Shown: positions 60,175 through 64,000 of the stretch, piece after piece
Numbering within the stretch: the first letter of the stretch is position 1
Layout: every line of letters starts with the position of its first letter
From: Datisca glomerata
Lineage: Eukaryota; Streptophyta; Magnoliopsida; Cucurbitales; Datiscaceae
Length of the DNA stretch: 64,000 bases
Assembly (NCBI GenBank): GCA_003255025.1
Contig: QANY01008042.1
Coordinates: 2,468,077-2,532,076 of the forward strand
Direction of reading: 5' to 3'
Notes under the pieces: model-generated
What the model was told of the DNA's origin: nothing
The model's database searches: none
What the model saw: only the letters and a program-made list of their open reading frames with translations
Made by a program: the position numbers and the translations under genes

Positions 60175-60880
60175 TCGGCTTCAAACAGTTGAGATTTTTT
60201 CTGGGTAATACCAAAACTTGGGCTTCAAAAATTTATAACGGTTTATGAAAATCACAGACATAAATAAAGCCATAGGGAAAGATTTCTGTGGCTTTTTCAG
60301 TTCTCCAGCTGAAGTACTAACATTATCCCAGAAATTCAAGTTCCAAAAAAGGGTATTGAAGAATAAATTCCAGTCCTTCTTCATCCCTTCCAGTGAAACT
60401 ACAGCAAGAACATTAATACAAATGGTAACAATGAAACTACAGCAAGAACAACAGCAACATTCCCAACAAGCGTAAGACCAGAATAATTAAGAAAAGATAG
60501 CGACGATGTCGAAACAGAGATTGCTAAATACCGAGGCCAACCAAAGTTCAAAGCAGAGAGAGAACAAGGAAGGTTGCGATGTTGATTACCCCACTGAGGA
60601 ATTTCCAGGTCACCATTAGGGATCCCCAAAAAGGCCCAAATGCTCTCTCCACCCAGATTACAAATTCGCCGTTGCCGGGAAACGAGGTGGAGAGCTCGGC
60701 AGTGATGAAAGCCTCCGGGACACTCCAAATGGAAGGGAAGATTAAAACCCCAGAATGGCCAAAAGGGGACCTGCCGCTTGAACCACCGGTTCTTCACCGT
60801 AGGGGCCACCGGCGACCTCGAAGGAGATGAGGAAGATGAGAGGGATTAGCGTCAGCTTTTTTGAGCTGGGGGGCGTGCTT
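60175..60880 (-). pseudogene. Polyamine/amino-acid permease pseudogene (PUT/LAT family)
   Basis: Minus-strand translation in several frames gives blocks of a plant polyamine uptake transporter (amino acid-polyamine-organocation superfamily, about 12 membrane helices, normally near 480 aa). In order they are [20 protein letters not shown] (about 60,840), [11 protein letters not shown] (about 60,760), then after a frame change [14 protein letters not shown], then [20 protein letters not shown] (about 60,540), [14 protein letters not shown] (about 60,440) and [20 protein letters not shown] (about 60,380). Frameshifts and a TAG near 60,399 break it. The loop before KKDW is missing and replaced by a short direct repeat. 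Everything after about helix 6 is absent. No introns were seen, so a decayed retrocopy or partial gene copy are both possible. Confidence 0.85.
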
Positions 60881-60945
60881 CGCGAGGTAAAATGGGGAAG
60901 GGGAAGGGGTGACTTTTTACGAGGTAAACTTAGGTATTTCATTGA

Positions 60946-61834
60946 TGATGTAGAAAACAGTCATCAAATATAGTTTAGGTCGAAATTTCAGGTCAGTGTA
61001 AATGAAAAAAAATTAGAGGATTAATAGAAAAAAGAAAATTTAAGAAGGTAAGTTCATTTTGAAATAAAATTCAAAAGATCATGATATTAACCATATAATT
61101 AATTATAAGCTTGAATGTAATTTATATCCACAAACTTTGTCATACGAGCAAATCACACCCAGGGCGGCCCAAGCCTAATACATTCTCTGGTATTCCTTGC
61201 TTTCTTTTCATCTCTTCAAGCCCATTTAAAAATCATATATTTTATTTTCATAGAAATGATACTATTTAGATGCATTTCTAATTTTAAATAAAATTTGGTC
61301 CACAATTTTTATAAATCATCATATATAACACTTTTCCATAAATAATAGTTGATATAGCAAATTACATTAAATTTAGTAGTTTTCTCTATTTGGTTAGTTA
61401 ATTAGTTTATCATTTTTATTGTTTTATTTAAATGTCTCACCCTCTTTATTTTCTCTCTTTATCCATTAAATATATTTTTCTCTTTCTCTCTATATATTAT
61501 ATCTCTTTTTCTCCCCCAAAATTTTCTACGAAAATCACATTTTTTATATATATGTGTGCGCGCGCACACACTCCATGTATATAATAAAATACATATAAGT
61601 TATAATACAGATGCATGTATGTGTGAATAAAGTGATATATATATATGTACATATGCCATATATGTTACATACATGTGTCTGTATAATGTGCGTGTGTGTA
61701 TATATATAGTAGTAATAAATAATATAGATAACTAATGTATCACTATGATCTCATCACATAAGAAAGTGAAATAGGGAGAAGAAAATTATTCTCTAATTTC
61801 TCTCTCAAGCTAAAAAATCTTGGATAAAATATAT
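60946..61834. other. AT-rich intergenic DNA with a GC palindrome
   Basis: No gene seen. A TA/TG-rich microsatellite region spans 61,540-61,715. It includes a perfect 18-bp palindrome of alternating purine-pyrimidine (TGTGTGCGCGCGCACACA, 61,553-61,570), a sequence type able to form Z-DNA or a cruciform. Confidence 0.6.
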
Positions 61835-62170
61835 TTTTACCCCTGCAGTTTAGGGTAGTTTTTATTTTAAACCGTTCATTTTAAAAAGCAGTAGAGTAAA
61901 CCTTACAGTTACATTGTTGATGCATGTTAGACCTTCCGTAAGAACTTCGTTTAAAAAGATTAACAGAACGTTACGATTGTCTGACGCGACACTACATGAT
62001 AAATAACTCAATGTCACATCATCATTTTATTAACGGTAAAGCCACGTAGAATCAATTATTCAAATTACCCCTAATTCCCCTTCTTATTTTCTTCTTCCCC
62101 TCCCTCTGCGCGCAAACATCCATTTGCGAAAGAGAGAACCCAAAGGCTTCAGTTCAGACTGAAGGAATCG
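61835..62170 (-). repeat. Dispersed repeat, copy B (inverted relative to copy A)
   Basis: The reverse complement resembles 1-345, with the same order of landmarks: a purine-rich GAAGAAGAAA stretch, GTCTAAC, and CTGCAGGGGTAAAAA at about 61,848-61,834. Non-coding. Confidence 0.55.
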
Positions 62171-62794
62171 CCATTTAAAACAGTACATGCAGAATCAAAT
62201 GCATAGACAAGGTCACAAGATCACAGATACAAGAAAAATTGCTCTGAAATGTAATCCCCACCCAAAACACAAACACACTGTAAATAATGAGCAACGTCGT
62301 TAATAGTAACGTGTCAGGCATCTAAAGACAGATCCATGTGGAGTTTACGTGGAATAACATTTATTGGTGTGTGATAATGACAAAGTAATCTGTAAAAGGC
62401 GCACCTGTTTTATAAATGTGTCGATCTTATTATATGAAATTAAGTATTAAATGTTTTACTTCGTCTTCGAGTTTAGTGATAGATTTGAAGGTCTTTTCTC
62501 GCCTGAGAACAATCTGAGGTTGTGGTCTGGTAAGATTAGGACAAGGTTCGCTACATCGAGATGGGAAGATCTCCTTGAAGGATGTAGCCGCCTTATGAGT
62601 CTTGGAAGTGCCTCTTTTGTGCCGCACCGGGAGAGCCCTGGGCGCGGCTCCCCATGCCACTCCGAGGGGAACCCTAAAGGTGGCTCTCCACGCCGTCGCA
62701 GGGGAACCCTGGGTGCGACCTCCTATGTTACGTCATTTTATGGAAGTGACACATTTTAAGCATGGTGTCACATTTTTAGTGTGTGATCACGTTT

Positions 62795-62915
62795 CAAGCA
62801 CGCAACCCTTGTTGGTGTCAGTTTATGTCTGGACACGCGACCCTTGTTCGTGTCAGTCTCTGTCTGGACACACAACTATTATTGATATCATTTTCTGTCT
62901 AGACACGCGATTTGC
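62795..62915 (+). repeat. Three imperfect 38-bp repeats in the LTR
   Basis: Units of the type GACACGCGACCCTTGTTCG followed by TGTCAGTCTCTGTCTG occur three times before the TATA box. Such U3 repeats often hold transcription factor sites, but no activity can be claimed. Confidence 0.75.
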
Positions 62916-62941
62916 ATGTATCTAGTCCCCACTCGATCCCA

Positions 62942-62951
62942 TCTATATAAA
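62942..62951 (+). promoter_or_regulatory. TATA box of LTR element 3
   Basis: CTATATAAAG lies about 235 bp before the LTR end, the expected place for the retroelement promoter. Confidence 0.65.
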
Positions 62952-63188
62952 GAGGACCAGAGCACCATTATGGGGTATCAATTCTCACGGATCCCGAGGT
63001 CTAACACATAGACTATTCTTTCATCGAGTTTCTCACCTACCTTAGAGTCTTAAAGGCATTTATCACCTTCCGACGACTGCCTAAGGTTGCTCGTCCTTCA
63101 TCCTCCCACCATCGACTTCCACGTTCCCAGGTATGTTTGACATAGACTAGATCACTCACACACACATCACCCTAAACCCCGAAACATT

Positions 63189-64000
63189 TTGGTGACTCCA
63201 TTGGGGAGTGATCTGTCTACAACCTGCTTCTTTCTTCGAGTATGGTTGTACGTAGTTGAATCACGAGAGCTTCTTCTCACTTTGGAGGGAGAGAATAATA
63301 ACCCAACCATTGAGAACCATGACATGGAAGATGCTACTTCTAGGGAGAGAATCAATCTCCCCGTCGTTACCACTGCTACAATGACGTTGACTGAGCAGAC
63401 TAACGCCATTAGAGAGCTACATGCCTCTAACGCTGAGATTCGTACCCTCCTGAGTACTTTGACCACTCTTCTCGCTGGTGCCCAGATTCTCCACCACCGC
63501 CTGTCGCTCATATCATCCCTCCTCACGTGGCAAATCAGACTGACGCCGATAGATAGATTCTGACTGTAAACCCCAGGGGCTCGTCCGGTTCAGGAACGGC
63601 AAACAGTGGCCAAAATGTGGGTCACTCGAGCAACCACGCCAATGTTATCATTCCACCAACATCATTCCCTGCAGCCTTCGCACGTCCCACGCCGGCACAT
63701 GACGTCCCGGTCGACGGCACCGACACCGATCCTTTCGTTACCAAAGAGACACTGCAAAAGATGTTGGAAATGGAGCGCGCCAGGGCCTCTCTAAGAGATA
63801 CGATAGTAGAGTTTCGCCCCTTACCCATGTGAGCTGGCCATGAGGCTGTACCCGTCTGAGTATGTGCCTCCAAAGTTCCGCAAGTATAATGGGAAGGAAG
63901 GATGTGCCAGAGAGCACATTGTGCGTTTTATTGATGACTTAGGCCCATACAAATATGATGAGACCATGAGATTGAGAGAGTTTTAGAAGTCACTTATTGA
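63189..64000 (+). pseudogene. Gag of element 3, partial and broken
   Basis: An open frame at 63,189-63,563 covers leader and gag start. A second open frame, 63,617-63,832, includes KETLQKMLEMERARASLRD and stops at TGA. After a frame change the conserved gag block EYVPPKFRKYNGKE, HIVRFIDDLGPYKYDETMRL is seen. It ends in REF-stop-KS near 63,986, where a Ser codon is expected. The element continues beyond the window. Confidence 0.7.

Larger units (their letters stand above)
62450..64000 (+). mobile_element. Gypsy-type LTR element, left part only (element 3)
   Basis: An LTR-like region with a TATA box and direct repeats ends CCCCGAAACA at 63,186. A primer-site-like TTTTGGTGACTCCATTGGGG follows, then a decayed gag running off the window. 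The gag block near 63,840 (MRLYPSEYVPPKFRKYNGKE) is typical of the Tat/Athila-type gypsy gag and unrelated to elements 1 and 2. The LTR start could not be located; 62,450 is a rough left limit. Confidence 0.7.

Overview
This window is nuclear DNA from a flowering plant, almost certainly a eudicot. The evidence is three intron-split genes whose exons join in frame into plant proteins, fragments of plastid genes (ndhD, ndhF, rpoB) in a nuclear setting, and a dense cover of plant LTR retrotransposons, LINEs and MITE-like elements. I could not name the species. All exon models were built by hand from reading frame, GT/AG borders and remembered family motifs; no alignment was run.

Layout. 1-4,290: AT-rich intergenic DNA with a dispersed repeat, a possible copia remnant on the minus strand and a decayed plastid ndhD fragment. 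4,294-8,260 (minus): a six-exon receptor-like cytoplasmic kinase close to Arabidopsis CRPK1 (At1g16670), with a likely 5' UTR exon near 9,591. Its introns hold a MITE-like element with a 10-bp target duplication, two local duplications and a LINE scrap. 9,720-42,400: about 32 kb with no host gene, filled by four LTR elements, all on the plus strand. These are a decayed Ty3/gypsy chromovirus with about 2.3-kb LTRs (11,755-20,983), a pol-deleted relative with a 2.9-kb LTR (22,785-27,849), a badly broken Ty1/copia element whose leader carries a three-part plastid mosaic (27,850-35,085), and a coding-free LTR element whose interior is a chain of five tandem-repeat families (36,370-42,393).

42,577-51,428 (plus): a nine-exon FAD/NAD(P)-binding oxidoreductase gene (At1g56000 type). 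The 3' LTR of the coding-free element ends only about 180 bp before its ATG. Its introns hold a 5'-truncated LINE, a second LINE tail, a duplicated splice donor and a duplicated splice acceptor. 54,192-56,498 (plus): psbR, the nuclear gene for the photosystem II 10-kDa protein, in five exons, with two identical G-box motifs and a probable Helitron upstream. 56,500-64,000: MITE-like repeats, a broken polyamine/amino-acid permease pseudogene (minus), a second copy of the repeat seen at the left edge (inverted), and the start of a further gypsy-type element running off the right edge.

The three host genes are not an obvious pathway: one is a cytoplasmic signalling kinase, one a putative flavoprotein oxidoreductase and one a thylakoid protein. 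I saw no tRNA, rRNA or CRISPR features. The most unusual items are the plastid mosaic inside the copia leader, the LTR element built from tandem arrays beside a gene start, and the extra leader fragment after the 3' LTR of the first gypsy element.
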